A stretch of DNA of 64,000 nt from Acidobacteriota bacterium (GTDB lineage Bacteria > Acidobacteriota > Terriglobia > Bryobacterales > Bryobacteraceae), in the NCBI GenBank assembly GCA_017307505.1, contig JAFKEE010000031.1, positions 124,001 through 188,000 on the forward strand, written 5' to 3'. Below the pieces are notes generated by a model, which saw only the letters and a program-made list of their open reading frames with translations, searched no databases and had not been told where the DNA came from. Below are positions 1 to 8,096 of this stretch, piece by piece (position 1 is the stretch's first letter; the number at the start of each line of letters is the position of its first letter). Position numbers and translations under genes: made by a program.

Positions 1-2
1 AG

Positions 3-941
3 TCGTGGAACTTCACGATCGAGCGCAAGCTGCCGCAGGATATCCTGACGTCGATCGCCTACGTGGGCACCTCGTCGGTGCACCTGCTGGCTGATTACGA
101 CATCAATTCCGGCACACCTGGCCCCTCGGCCGGCGCTGCTTCGCGCCGCCCCTACTACGACAAGTTCGGCCGCAACCTGGCGACCAACATGTGGGATGGC
201 TACCTCAGCTCCAACTACCACTCGCTGCAGACGAGCATTCGCAAGTCTCTCAGCAAGGGACTGATGCTGCAGGGCGCCTACACGTGGTCGAAGGCCATCA
301 ACATGACCGACGACGATGGCTGGGCCGGCGTGGGCTGGAACTATGCTCCGGCCTTCTATCGCAACCGTGCCGCGGCTGGCTACGACCGCACCCATGTTTT
401 CCAGATGGGCTGGGTCTACGAACTGCCGATGGGTAAGGGCAAGCAGCTTGCCACCAGCGGCATCGCCTCCCAGATCCTCGGTGGCTGGTCGGTTAACGGT
501 GTGATGTCCAACTACACGGGCACGCCGTTCACAGTGACCGGTTCCAGCGGCGCCTTGAATGCTGCCAGCAACACGGCGACCGCCGATCAGGTTGGCCCGG
601 TCAACCGTATCAGCGCGATCGGCGCCGGCTCGTACTATTACGATCCGGCCGCCTTCGCCGATGTCACACTGGCCCGCACCGGCGGCGCCTACCGCTTCGG
701 CACCACGGGCCGCAACATCCTGCGCAACCCCGGTGTCTGGAATACCGACTTGATGATCAACCGGACCTTCCAGATCACCGAGCGGGTCAGCACCGCCTTC
801 CGTGCTGAATTCTACAACCTGCCGAACACTTCCCACTTCGGTGGTGTGTCCAGCGGCAGCGTGACCAGCGGCAACTTCATGCGCATCCTGAGCTCCTCTG
901 GCGAACGCCAGATCCGCTTCGGCCTGCGCCTCGGCTTCTAA
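3..941 (+). CDS. Oar-like TonB-dependent receptor, C-terminal part (5' truncated by window)
   Basis: The open frame runs in from the left edge without a start, so only the last ~312 residues of an outer-membrane protein are present. The visible part resembles the C-terminal beta-barrel of the second receptor in this window (8097..11510): both carry runs such as LQTSIRKSLSKGL, a GAYTWSKAI-type strand, ELPMGKGK and a GGW segment, and both end in an aromatic residue (GLRLGF here) as expected for BAM-dependent barrel insertion. Proteins of this type in Acidobacteriota carry an N-terminal carboxypeptidase-regulatory domain and probably import oligosaccharides or peptides; the substrate cannot be read from this fragment. 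It is followed by a hairpin that may end transcription. Confidence 0.85.
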   Translation, partial: SWNFTIERKLPQDILTSIAYVGTSSVHLLADYDINSGTPGPSAGAASRRPYYDKFGRNLATNMWDGYLSSNYHSLQTSIRKSLSKGLMLQGAYTWSKAINMTDDDGWAGVGWNYAPAFYRNRAAAGYDRTHVFQMGWVYELPMGKGKQLATSGIASQILGGWSVNGVMSNYTGTPFTVTGSSGALNAASNTATADQVGPVNRISAIGAGSYYYDPAAFADVTLARTGGAYRFGTTGRNILRNPGVWNTDLMINRTFQITERVSTAFRAEFYNLPNTSHFGGVSSGSVTSGNFMRILSSSGERQIRFGLRLGF

Positions 942-961
942 CCGAATCCGAGTCCGAACAT

Positions 962-1000
962 CGAATGGCGGTGGAGCCCGACCGGTTTCACCGCCATTCG
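962..1000 (+). terminator. Hairpin after the receptor gene
   Basis: A perfect 12-bp inverted repeat (962-973 CGAATGGCGGTG and 989-1000 CACCGCCATTCG) with a 15-nt loop lies 20 bases after the receptor stop codon. There is no clean T-run behind it, so intrinsic termination is plausible but not certain. Confidence 0.5.
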
Positions 1001-1025
1001 TGCGTTTGAGTGTTACTGTTTGCGC

Positions 1026-1054
1026 TTGACATAGGGGGTGGGGGTATATAGGAT
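1026..1054 (+). promoter_or_regulatory. Promoter of the copper operon with CsoR-like operator
   Basis: TTGACA (1026-1031) and TAGGAT (1049-1054) are separated by 17 bases, a good sigma-70 geometry. The spacer is two G5 tracts separated by T and flanked by AT bases (1030-1051), the G-tract architecture known for type-1 CsoR operators. A CsoR gene with the full copper ligand set ends this operon, so copper-released autoregulation is the natural reading. The operator is inferred by similarity only. Confidence 0.65.
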
Positions 1055-1076
1055 ACGGGCAGAGGGTATATCAAAC

Positions 1077-1286
1077 ATGTCCCAGACACTCAAACTCACC
1101 ATTGATGGAATGCACTGCGGATCTTGCGTCAATCGCGTCACGCTGGCACTGAAGAAAGTGGAAAGCGTCGATGTGAAGCAGGTATCGGTCGGTTCGGCCG
1201 AGGTGGAATACGACGAGACGAAAGTGGAACCGGCGGAGATCGTTGAATCCGTGAACCGGATCGGCTTCAGCGCCCGGCAGAATTGA
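1077..1286 (+). CDS. copZ: CopZ-like heavy-metal-associated domain protein (copper chaperone)
   Basis: This 69-residue protein is a single HMA ferredoxin-like domain with the metal-binding motif GMHCGSCV (Cys14 and Cys17). Such proteins bind Cu(I) in the cytoplasm and hand it to a P1B-type ATPase. The ATG at 1077 is preferred over an in-frame GTG at 1038 because the latter falls inside the promoter spacer and would add residues unrelated to the HMA fold. The ATPase gene starts one base after its stop codon, so the two are co-transcribed. Copper specificity is inferred from the CsoR and CopA partners. Confidence 0.85.
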   Translation: MSQTLKLTIDGMHCGSCVNRVTLALKKVESVDVKQVSVGSAEVEYDETKVEPAEIVESVNRIGFSARQN

Positions 1287-1287
1287 T

Positions 1288-3447
1288 ATGGCCGGCGCAG
1301 CGGTGGAGAACAAACTGACATTTCCGGTGCGTGGCATGACGTGTGCCGCCTGCCAGTCGTTTGTACAGAAAACCCTGCAGGCCCAGCCCGGCGTGCGCGA
1401 CGCCACCGTCAACCTGATGCTCCACAATGCGACGGTGGAGTTTGACCCCGCGGCTGTGACGCCGCAAGCGCTGGTCGACGCGGTGAACGATACGGGTTAC
1501 GAGGCGGCCTTGCCTGTAGCCCGCCGGTCCATTGCCGATGAGCAGTTGGAGCGCGATCGGGAGGCCGAGGCGGAGTACCGTGGCCTGCGTCTGCGGGCGG
1601 GAGTCAGCCTCGGCATCGGGGCCGTGATGATGGCCCTCATGCCGTTCCTGCATAGCCTGCCGCACACCGCGATGAATGCGGCCCACATGGCGGCCAGTCT
1701 TTTCGTGATGGTATGGGCCGGAAATCGCTTCTACCGCAAGGCCTGGGCTGCGCTGCGGCACAGGACTTCAGACATGAATACGCTGATTGCGCTGGGGACC
1801 GGGTCCGCATTCCTGTATTCGGTGTTTTCGGCGCACGACGTCTACTACGAGGCTGTCGTCTTTATCCTGGCGTTGGTCCTTGTTGGCAATACGCTGGAGG
1901 CTCGTGCCAAACGCAAGACCTCGGCCGCGTTGCAGGCCCTGGCCAAGCTGCAGCCGGCCACGGCGCGGGTGGAACGCCTGGGCCAGGAACTCGACCTGCC
2001 CATAGAGGATCTCGAGCGGGGCGACGTGCTGATTGCACGGCCAGGAGAACGCATCGCGGCCGATGGCGTGATTCTCGAGGGCTTCAGCAGCGTCGACGAG
2101 TCGATGCTCACCGGGGAGCCGATCCCCATCGATAAAGCCTCCGGCGACAAGGTGATCGGTGGAACGCTGAACAAGCAGGGATTGCTCCGTTACCGTGCCA
2201 CGGCCCTGGGGTCAGAGACTGTGCTGGAGCAGGTTCTGCGCCTGCTGCGGGACGCACAAGGGGAGAAAGCCCCCATGCAGCGCCTGGCCGATCGGGTCAG
2301 TTCGATCTTCGTTCCGGTGGTTGTCCTTATCGCTCTCTCGACCATGGCTGCCTGGTATTTCGCGGCTGGGCAATCCGCTGCCGCTTCCTTCGCCGCGGCC
2401 GTGGCGGTGCTGATCATCGCCTGCCCGTGCGCCATGGGATTGGCCGTGCCGGCGGCGATCATGGTGGCCACGGGGCGCGCTGCCAGCTTGGGGCTGCTGT
2501 TCAAGGGCGGCGAGGCCATCGAGCGGCTGGACAGGGTGGACACGATTGTCTTTGATAAGACCGGTACGCTGACCGAAGGGCATCCGGAAGTTGTGGCGTA
2601 CGAACCCGCGTTATCGCCCGATCCGCTGCCGTGGATTGCTGCCCTGGAGCATGCCAGCGAGCATCCGCTGGCCCAGGCGGTGGTCCGTTATGCGGCGGGC
2701 CGCGAGGCTGCGAGTGCGGTTGCGGATTTCCAGGCACTGCCCGGCATGGGCGCGGAAGGCACAGTGGAGGGACACCACGTCGTCATCGGCCGCCGTTCCT
2801 TGCTGCAGGAGCGCGGCATCGAGCCGCCGGCGGGCGATCAGTATGCCGCGCAGGGATGGACGACCTTGTGGGCTGCCGTCGACGGGCGCTTTGCCGCTGT
2901 GTTCGCCCTCGCCGACAAGCCGCGTGCCGAGGCGAGAACGGTACTTGCCGAGCTGAAGCAGATGGGGTTGCGATTGCTGATGGTGACGGGGGACCAGGAG
3001 CCTGCCGCGCGCGGAGTGGCGGCGGCGTTGGGGATCGATGAAGTCATCGCCGGCGTCCTGCCCGCCGGTAAGCTGGAGGTGCTGCAGCGGCTGAGCGCCG
3101 AAGGCCGCCACGTCGCCATGGTCGGGGATGGCATCAACGACGCGCCCGCGCTGGCCGCCGCCACCGGCATCGCCATGGCCTCGGGAGCCGATGTCGCCAT
3201 CGCAGCGGCCGACGTCACCCTCATGCGTGAGGGCCTGTCGATGGTCCCCTCGTCGCTGAAACTAGCGCGCGCCACGGTGCGCACCATGCGCCAGAACCTG
3301 TTCTGGGCGCTGGTCTACAATGCGGTATCCATCCCCGTAGCCGCCCTGGGCCTGCTGAATCCGGTGCTCGCCAGCGCCGCCATGAGCCTGAGTTCCGTCA
3401 GTGTCCTTACGAACAGCCTTCGCCTGGCCAGGAGAAAACTTGCATGA
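1288..3447 (+). CDS. copA: Cu(I)-exporting P1B-type ATPase CopA
   Basis: A 719-residue inner-membrane pump. It has an N-terminal HMA domain with GMTCAAC (Cys19, Cys22), the transmembrane metal site CPC (Cys379-Pro-Cys381), the phosphorylation motif DKTGTLT (Asp423), an HP motif (EHPLAQAVV) in the nucleotide-binding domain and the hinge GDGINDAP (from Gly613). The C-terminal helices carry YN and MSLSS, residues typical of the Cu(I)/Ag(I) subgroup P1B-1. Length is usual for the family with one N-terminal HMA domain. It follows the chaperone gene by one base and its stop overlaps the CsoR start (ATGA). Confidence 0.95.
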   Translation: MAGAAVENKLTFPVRGMTCAACQSFVQKTLQAQPGVRDATVNLMLHNATVEFDPAAVTPQALVDAVNDTGYEAALPVARRSIADEQLERDREAEAEYRGLRLRAGVSLGIGAVMMALMPFLHSLPHTAMNAAHMAASLFVMVWAGNRFYRKAWAALRHRTSDMNTLIALGTGSAFLYSVFSAHDVYYEAVVFILALVLVGNTLEARAKRKTSAALQALAKLQPATARVERLGQELDLPIEDLERGDVLIARPGERIAADGVILEGFSSVDESMLTGEPIPIDKASGDKVIGGTLNKQGLLRYRATALGSETVLEQVLRLLRDAQGEKAPMQRLADRVSSIFVPVVVLIALSTMAAWYFAAGQSAAASFAAAVAVLIIACPCAMGLAVPAAIMVATGRAASLGLLFKGGEAIERLDRVDTIVFDKTGTLTEGHPEVVAYEPALSPDPLPWIAALEHASEHPLAQAVVRYAAGREAASAVADFQALPGMGAEGTVEGHHVVIGRRSLLQERGIEPPAGDQYAAQGWTTLWAAVDGRFAAVFALADKPRAEARTVLAELKQMGLRLLMVTGDQEPAARGVAAALGIDEVIAGVLPAGKLEVLQRLSAEGRHVAMVGDGINDAPALAAATGIAMASGADVAIAAADVTLMREGLSMVPSSLKLARATVRTMRQNLFWALVYNAVSIPVAALGLLNPVLASAAMSLSSVSVLTNSLRLARRKLA

Positions 3448-3692
3448 ACTGTGACACGAAGAAATCGACCATTCAGCGTCTACGCCGAATAGAGGGCCAG
3501 GTCCGAGGTCTCCAGAAGATGGTGGAAGAAGACCGGCCCTGTGCGGAAATCATCAACCAGGTGGCCTCCGTGGAGCAAGCCCTCTCCGGAGTCTCCAAGG
3601 TGTTGTTGACGAGCCATCTGCAGCACTGCGCACAACACGACCCAAACGCTATTGACGAGGTGGTGGAGCTCATTACGCGCCACTGGCGCTGA
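3444..3692 (+). CDS. csoR: CsoR-type copper-sensing transcriptional repressor
   Basis: An 82-residue all-helical repressor of the CsoR/RcnR/FrmR family. Cys33, His58 and Cys62 have exactly the spacing (25 and 4 residues) of the three Cu(I) ligands of CsoR, which separates it from the nickel/cobalt RcnR and formaldehyde FrmR groups. The basic segment [12 protein letters not shown] near the N-terminus is the DNA-contacting helix. Translation is coupled to copA through an ATGA overlap. It probably represses its own operon at the G-tract site in the promoter near 1040. Confidence 0.92.
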   Translation: MNCDTKKSTIQRLRRIEGQVRGLQKMVEEDRPCAEIINQVASVEQALSGVSKVLLTSHLQHCAQHDPNAIDEVVELITRHWR

Positions 3693-3695
3693 GTT

Positions 3696-4700
3696 CTACT
3701 GGCCGATCACCAGAACGTGAAACGAACCGGGCAGGGCAGTTGGCCTCGGATGCGGCTGCTGGGCGGTGGCGGCCGGAACGGGGCCGAAGGCGGCGGACGG
3801 AGAGAAGAGCTTGTGGCTTTCCGGATCCAAGGTGATGGTGCGGGCGCCACGCTCTGTCGGCAACGTGGCTGCCACCTTGTAACCTGCGCCGGCTTCGGCG
3901 ACTACGGTGAGTGTGCCCGATCCATTCGAACTGAAGGCGAGGCCGCGGTCCGCATCGAAAGCCACGCCGTCGGAGCCTTCTCCTATGGGCAGCTTCGCGA
4001 TCACTTTGCCCGTGGCGATATCGGACACTACCATGACCTCATTGCCGCAGACCGAGAACAGACGCAGCTTCTTCGGGTCCAGGGCGAGGCCCGAGGGTTC
4101 TTCGCAGCCGGTCAATGGGTAGCGGCGCGTTACCACCGCTTTGGCGGTATTCAGCTCGGCAATCTCGTGGGTATCTTCTATGTTTACCCACAGCCGGCCG
4201 TGACCGTCCACGACGGCGAACTCGGGCTTGCCACCCAGGGGAATTGTCGCCAGCACCTTACCGCTGGAGGCATCGATCACGGTGGAGTCTTTTGACCTGC
4301 CATTGAACGTGAATACCCTACCGGACGCCGCGTCGAAAACGATGGCATCGGGGTTTTCACCAGTGGCCACTTCACCCAGCGGCTTGAGCGTCTTCGAATG
4401 GAAGATGAGGACATGATTGGCCCGGCCACAGCTGATGAAGCCGCGTTCCAGGGAGGGGGCCAGCGCGATGCCATGGACCCCGGGGGTGTTGGGGATATCC
4501 GCGACTGCTTTGCCGGTTTGCAGATCGATGACGGCGACATGTGTCCCATGAGAGACGAAAAGACGGTGTCCTGTCCGATCGACGGTGAGATAGTCCCAAC
4601 TGCCTTCGCCGCCGACGGCCAGCCGGTCCAGAATGCGATAGTCCGCCGCAGACACTCCGCCAGCCATCGCCAGGCAGGCTAACACCACGAGCGCTTTCAT
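3696..4700 (-). CDS. Secreted YncE/YVTN-type beta-propeller protein
   Basis: A 334-residue protein with a cleavable signal peptide (MKALVVLACLAMAGGVSA). Repeated ~40-residue units of the type 'VIDLQTGKAVADIPN', 'VIDASSGKVLATIPLGG' and 'VSDIATGKVIAKLPIGEG' identify a multi-bladed YVTN/YncE beta-propeller acting in the periplasm or outside. The role of these proteins is poorly defined (binding or surface functions). It converges on csoR, with only three bases between the two stop codons. A Shine-Dalgarno AGGAAGG precedes the ATG. No partner gene is evident next to it. Confidence 0.85.
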   Translation of the reverse strand: MKALVVLACLAMAGGVSAADYRILDRLAVGGEGSWDYLTVDRTGHRLFVSHGTHVAVIDLQTGKAVADIPNTPGVHGIALAPSLERGFISCGRANHVLIFHSKTLKPLGEVATGENPDAIVFDAASGRVFTFNGRSKDSTVIDASSGKVLATIPLGGKPEFAVVDGHGRLWVNIEDTHEIAELNTAKAVVTRRYPLTGCEEPSGLALDPKKLRLFSVCGNEVMVVSDIATGKVIAKLPIGEGSDGVAFDADRGLAFSSNGSGTLTVVAEAGAGYKVAATLPTERGARTITLDPESHKLFSPSAAFGPVPAATAQQPHPRPTALPGSFHVLVIGQ

Positions 4701-4903
4701 TTGAACCGCCTTCCTGGGGCTGCGATGCTTGCGAAACGGGCCGCCCTACTGAAGATCGCAGGATCGGCGGTCGACGACAATCCCATCAAGAGGCAGGCAG
4801 TTGCGGCAGTCGTCATTCCCGATTCGCGACCTGCAGTCTGCGGTGCATAGTGTCAACGGCCCACTGAGCGGTCAAGTGGGCCCCCCGCAGTTGGCTGGAG
4901 CGC

Positions 4904-7546
4904 CTACTCCATTCGGAGTGCTTTCAGCGGGTCCAGGCGCGAGGCCCGCCAGGCAGGCGCCGCACTGGCCAGGAAGGACACCACGGCCAATAGCAGCACG
5001 ACGCCCGAGAAGACGGCTGAGTCAAACGGGCTTACTCCGTAGAGCATCGACTGCAGCAGGCGTGCGCCAGCCAGGCTGCCCGCCAGACCCGCTGCCAGGC
5101 CCAAGGCAGCCGGCTGCAACCCATCCCGCAGCACGAGGCCGAGAACCTGCTGCCTGCCTGCGCCCAGGGCGACTCGAATCCCGATTTCGCCGCTGCGCTG
5201 CGCCACGAGATAAGACAACACACCGTACAAGCCAACACTCGCCAGCAACAGAGAGAGTACGGCGAAGGCGAGAACGAGGATGGCGTTGAAGCTGGCGCCC
5301 GTGGTCGACTGCCCGATGATCTGCCTCATCGTCAGCACGTCGGACACCGGCAGGTTCGGATCGATCCGGGTCATCAGTTTCTGAATGGGCAGAGCCAGAC
5401 TCTCCACATTGTGCCGGGCCCGGACTACCAGGGCGACGGACCGGTTGTCGCCTTGCGCATCCGCATAGACGGGAAAGAACATCATCGCCTTGAGATCTGC
5501 GCCCAGGCGGTGCCGCGTATTGCCCACTACACCGACAATCTCGTAGTCCTTCTGGCCGTTCGGCTCTGAATCCTCCAGGAACCGCAGATGTTTGCCCAGA
5601 GGATCTTCCCCAGGGAAGTGCTGATTCGCCATCACTTCGTTGATGATCACCACCCGCGTGTGCGTGGAGCGTTCATCATTGCGAAAGAAACGGCCCTTCT
5701 TCAGGGGAATCCGCATCGTCTGGAAATAGGACGGATCGATCGAACGGAACAATGCAAATACGTGATCTCCCTGGGCCAGCGGAGGATGTTCGGGGATCTC
5801 GAACATGTTGTCGCCCCAGTATCCGCCGCCGGGCACGACAGAGACCAAAGAGGCGGCTTCGACACCTGGTATCTGCCGCACCTGGCCAAGTAAAGACTCA
5901 TGGAAGGCGGTGAGCCTGTCCTGATCCGCATAGCCGGACTTGGGCAAGGCATAGCGCATCGTCAGGAGATTGTCGGTCTCGCAGCCGAGGTCCGCGCCCC
6001 GCAAGTGCAGGTAACCCTTCAGCAACAGTCCTGCACCCACCAGCAGCATCACCGTGAGCGCGACCTCTATGGCGAGCAGCGACTTCCGCAGTGCCGTCCG
6101 CGAACGGCTTGCCCCCATGGATCGTGATGTATCCTTCAGCGCATCCATGATCTTGTCGCTGGTGGCCGAAAGCGCAGGCAGCAAACCCGCAATCACTCCG
6201 GTGAACGCGGTGATAGCCAGGACGAACAGGATCACCGGTACGTCCACTTTAATTGCATTGATCTGTGGCAGATCTTTTCGTTCTGATTGCAGCCAGGCTG
6301 TGGCCCAACTCCCGAGTACGAGGCCCAGTGCTCCACCGGCGCCGCAGATTACCAGGCTCTCCACCACGTGTTCCCGCAGCAGGCGCCAGCGCGTCCCGCC
6401 CAGAGCCGCCCGGATTGCTACTTCCCGCCGGCGCGATGCCGTCCGCGCCACCAGCAGGCTGGCAACGTTCAGGCAGGCAATGAGCAGGACACAGCCTACA
6501 GCGGCCAGCAGCACATACAGCGGCTTCTTGAAATCCACCGAGAGATCTTCAAGCAGCGGCCGCATATCCGCGCCGTTCGAAACGGGGATGGTCAGAAACT
6601 GCTGATGGATGCGTTCCTGCAGTGCGTTCACTTCCTGGATGGCGGCTTGAGGAGCAATGTCCCTCCTGAGACGCGCCACCACAGAGGACGTGTGGTTGCC
6701 GTGGCTCTCCGCGTTCTCAGGAGAGACCACGTGATAGTAAGGCACCCAGAGTTGGGTCCGCACATCCGGATAGGCGAGCCACTTCGGCAGCACACCCACC
6801 ACGGTGTAGCTCTTCGCATCCAGCAAGATCGTTCGACCGAGAATGGAAGGATCCCCACCGAACCGGCGCTCGTACAAACTCCACGTCAGCAGGGCTGCTG
6901 GGGCCGCCTGGACGCGGTCATCCTCTGGCGTGAAGCCGCGCCCCAGGGCGGGTTGCACACCGAGAGTCGGCAGCAACTCCCAGGAACTCGCGATGGCATT
7001 CACCACCTCCGGCATCTGGTTCCCCTTGCCCGACAGGTTGAAGCGCTGATTCGACCAGATGGCCATACTCTCGAAACCGTGAGTCTGCTTCTGCCAGGAT
7101 CGGAAATCGCCTGAGGCAACGACGTTGTAGATGGTCTCGCCCTTGATACTGCGGCCGTAGAGCGAAACGAGCCGCTCCGACTCCGGAAACGGCAAAGGTT
7201 TCAGTAAGACCGACCGGACCACCGTGAAGAGCGAGGAGTTGGCTCCGATGCCCAGGGCCATGACGAGGATCGCGATCGCCGTAAAGACCGGAGTGCGGGC
7301 TAGCGTGCGCACCGCATAGCGAAGGTCCCGCCACAGTGAGTCGAGCAGTGTCAGAGTGTTCATCTGGTAGAGGTCTTCCCGAATTCGAGTTGGGTTTCCG
7401 AGACGCAGATAAGCCTGCCGCCGGGCTTCGTCGCGGTTCATGCCCCGGGCCACATTGAGGTCCGTGAGATGGTCGATGTGGGCGTCAAGCTCGCGCAGCC
7501 GCTCCTCATCCCATCGAGCGCGCTGCACAAAGCGGCGCAAGGACAT
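4904..7546 (-). CDS. ADOP-family ABC-type permease (FtsX/MacB-like, duplicated)
   Basis: An 880-residue membrane protein of the acidobacterial duplicated orphan permease type. A short N-terminal cytoplasmic segment with a heptad-like helix and a DEARRQAYLRLGNP motif is followed by a transmembrane helix near residue 75, a MacB-type periplasmic domain, three helices of an FtsX module, and then a second periplasmic domain and FtsX module ending SRLDPLKALRME. The ATG at 7546 overlaps the TGA of the upstream padR gene by one base, which fixes the start better than upstream in-frame codons lying inside padR. No ATPase subunit is adjacent, as usual for ADOP. A role in export or membrane-stress response is inferred from MacB relatives; the substrate is unknown. 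Confidence 0.9.
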   Translation of the reverse strand: MSLRRFVQRARWDEERLRELDAHIDHLTDLNVARGMNRDEARRQAYLRLGNPTRIREDLYQMNTLTLLDSLWRDLRYAVRTLARTPVFTAIAILVMALGIGANSSLFTVVRSVLLKPLPFPESERLVSLYGRSIKGETIYNVVASGDFRSWQKQTHGFESMAIWSNQRFNLSGKGNQMPEVVNAIASSWELLPTLGVQPALGRGFTPEDDRVQAAPAALLTWSLYERRFGGDPSILGRTILLDAKSYTVVGVLPKWLAYPDVRTQLWVPYYHVVSPENAESHGNHTSSVVARLRRDIAPQAAIQEVNALQERIHQQFLTIPVSNGADMRPLLEDLSVDFKKPLYVLLAAVGCVLLIACLNVASLLVARTASRRREVAIRAALGGTRWRLLREHVVESLVICGAGGALGLVLGSWATAWLQSERKDLPQINAIKVDVPVILFVLAITAFTGVIAGLLPALSATSDKIMDALKDTSRSMGASRSRTALRKSLLAIEVALTVMLLVGAGLLLKGYLHLRGADLGCETDNLLTMRYALPKSGYADQDRLTAFHESLLGQVRQIPGVEAASLVSVVPGGGYWGDNMFEIPEHPPLAQGDHVFALFRSIDPSYFQTMRIPLKKGRFFRNDERSTHTRVVIINEVMANQHFPGEDPLGKHLRFLEDSEPNGQKDYEIVGVVGNTRHRLGADLKAMMFFPVYADAQGDNRSVALVVRARHNVESLALPIQKLMTRIDPNLPVSDVLTMRQIIGQSTTGASFNAILVLAFAVLSLLLASVGLYGVLSYLVAQRSGEIGIRVALGAGRQQVLGLVLRDGLQPAALGLAAGLAGSLAGARLLQSMLYGVSPFDSAVFSGVVLLLAVVSFLASAAPAWRASRLDPLKALRME

Positions 7547-7929
7547 CAGCCTTCGCTCTCCTTCGGCTTCCGGCGGCCCCGTGTGCCAAAGTCGCCCAAT
7601 ACCCGGCCAATTGCATCGGCCATGGCGCGCCACCGGTCGGCTTCTCTGGTCAACTGCCCGCGTCCCGCCTTGGTCAATTCGTAGAATCGAGCCGTCCGGT
7701 TATTCTCGCTCGTCCCCCACGATGATGCGACCCAGCCGCGGTCCTCTAAACGGTGCAGGGCCGGGTAGAGAGAACCCTGTTCCACCTGCAGCACATCGTC
7801 GGACGATTGCTCGATCAACTGCGCGATGGTGTGCCCGTGCGCCCGCCCACCGACGAGCGTCCGCAGGATCAGCATGTCCAGCGTGCCCTGCACCATTTCC
7901 CGGTTATCCGGTTTCCTGCCCTGTGCCAA
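7546..7929 (-). CDS. PadR-family transcriptional regulator
   Basis: A 127-residue protein with the winged helix-turn-helix of PadR (MVQGTLDMLILRTL..., EQGSLYPALHRLEDRGWV, ARFYELTKAGRGQL) and a short C-terminal helix for dimerisation. It lies directly upstream of the ADOP permease with a one-base stop/start overlap. This arrangement is very common in Acidobacteriota and suggests that it represses the permease in response to a small hydrophobic compound. A GGAGAG ribosome site precedes the ATG. The 7-bp inverted repeat upstream (7945-7988) is a candidate operator. Confidence 0.92.
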   Translation of the reverse strand: MAQGRKPDNREMVQGTLDMLILRTLVGGRAHGHTIAQLIEQSSDDVLQVEQGSLYPALHRLEDRGWVASSWGTSENNRTARFYELTKAGRGQLTREADRWRAMADAIGRVLGDFGTRGRRKPKESEG

Positions 7930-7944
7930 CAGTGCTCTCCTTCG

Positions 7945-7988
7945 CCTAGAGGTTCTATGTGAGAGGATACTCCACTCGACGCTCTAGG
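7945..7988. promoter_or_regulatory. Inverted repeat upstream of padR, candidate operator
   Basis: CCTAGAG (7945-7951) and its exact reverse complement CTCTAGG (7982-7988) flank the region just upstream of the padR ribosome site, where the promoter of the padR-permease pair must lie. The arms are 30 bases apart, wider than a single PadR site, so they could be two half-sites or chance. Confidence 0.3.
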
Positions 7989-8054
7989 TGAGGATTGAAT
8001 CGACGGCGACGAACAAGAGTTTACAGGTATGGCGAAGGCGGGATTCGAGGAGGG

Positions 8055-8088
8055 CACCCGGCTCCGGTTGAGCGTCCGGAGCCGGGTG
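8055..8088. terminator. Strong hairpin after the receptor gene
   Basis: A perfect 13-bp stem (8055-8067 and 8076-8088) with an 8-base loop sits 8 bases beyond the receptor stop at 8097. It is GC-rich and lacks a T-run on the minus strand, so it may be a factor-dependent terminator or mRNA 3'-end stabiliser. Confidence 0.5.
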
Positions 8089-8096
8089 ATCAATGA

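Noticed and set aside
8055-8088. Mobile-element end or attachment site
   Set aside because: The 13-bp repeat is a simple stem directly behind a stop codon, with no transposase, target duplication or integrase nearby.
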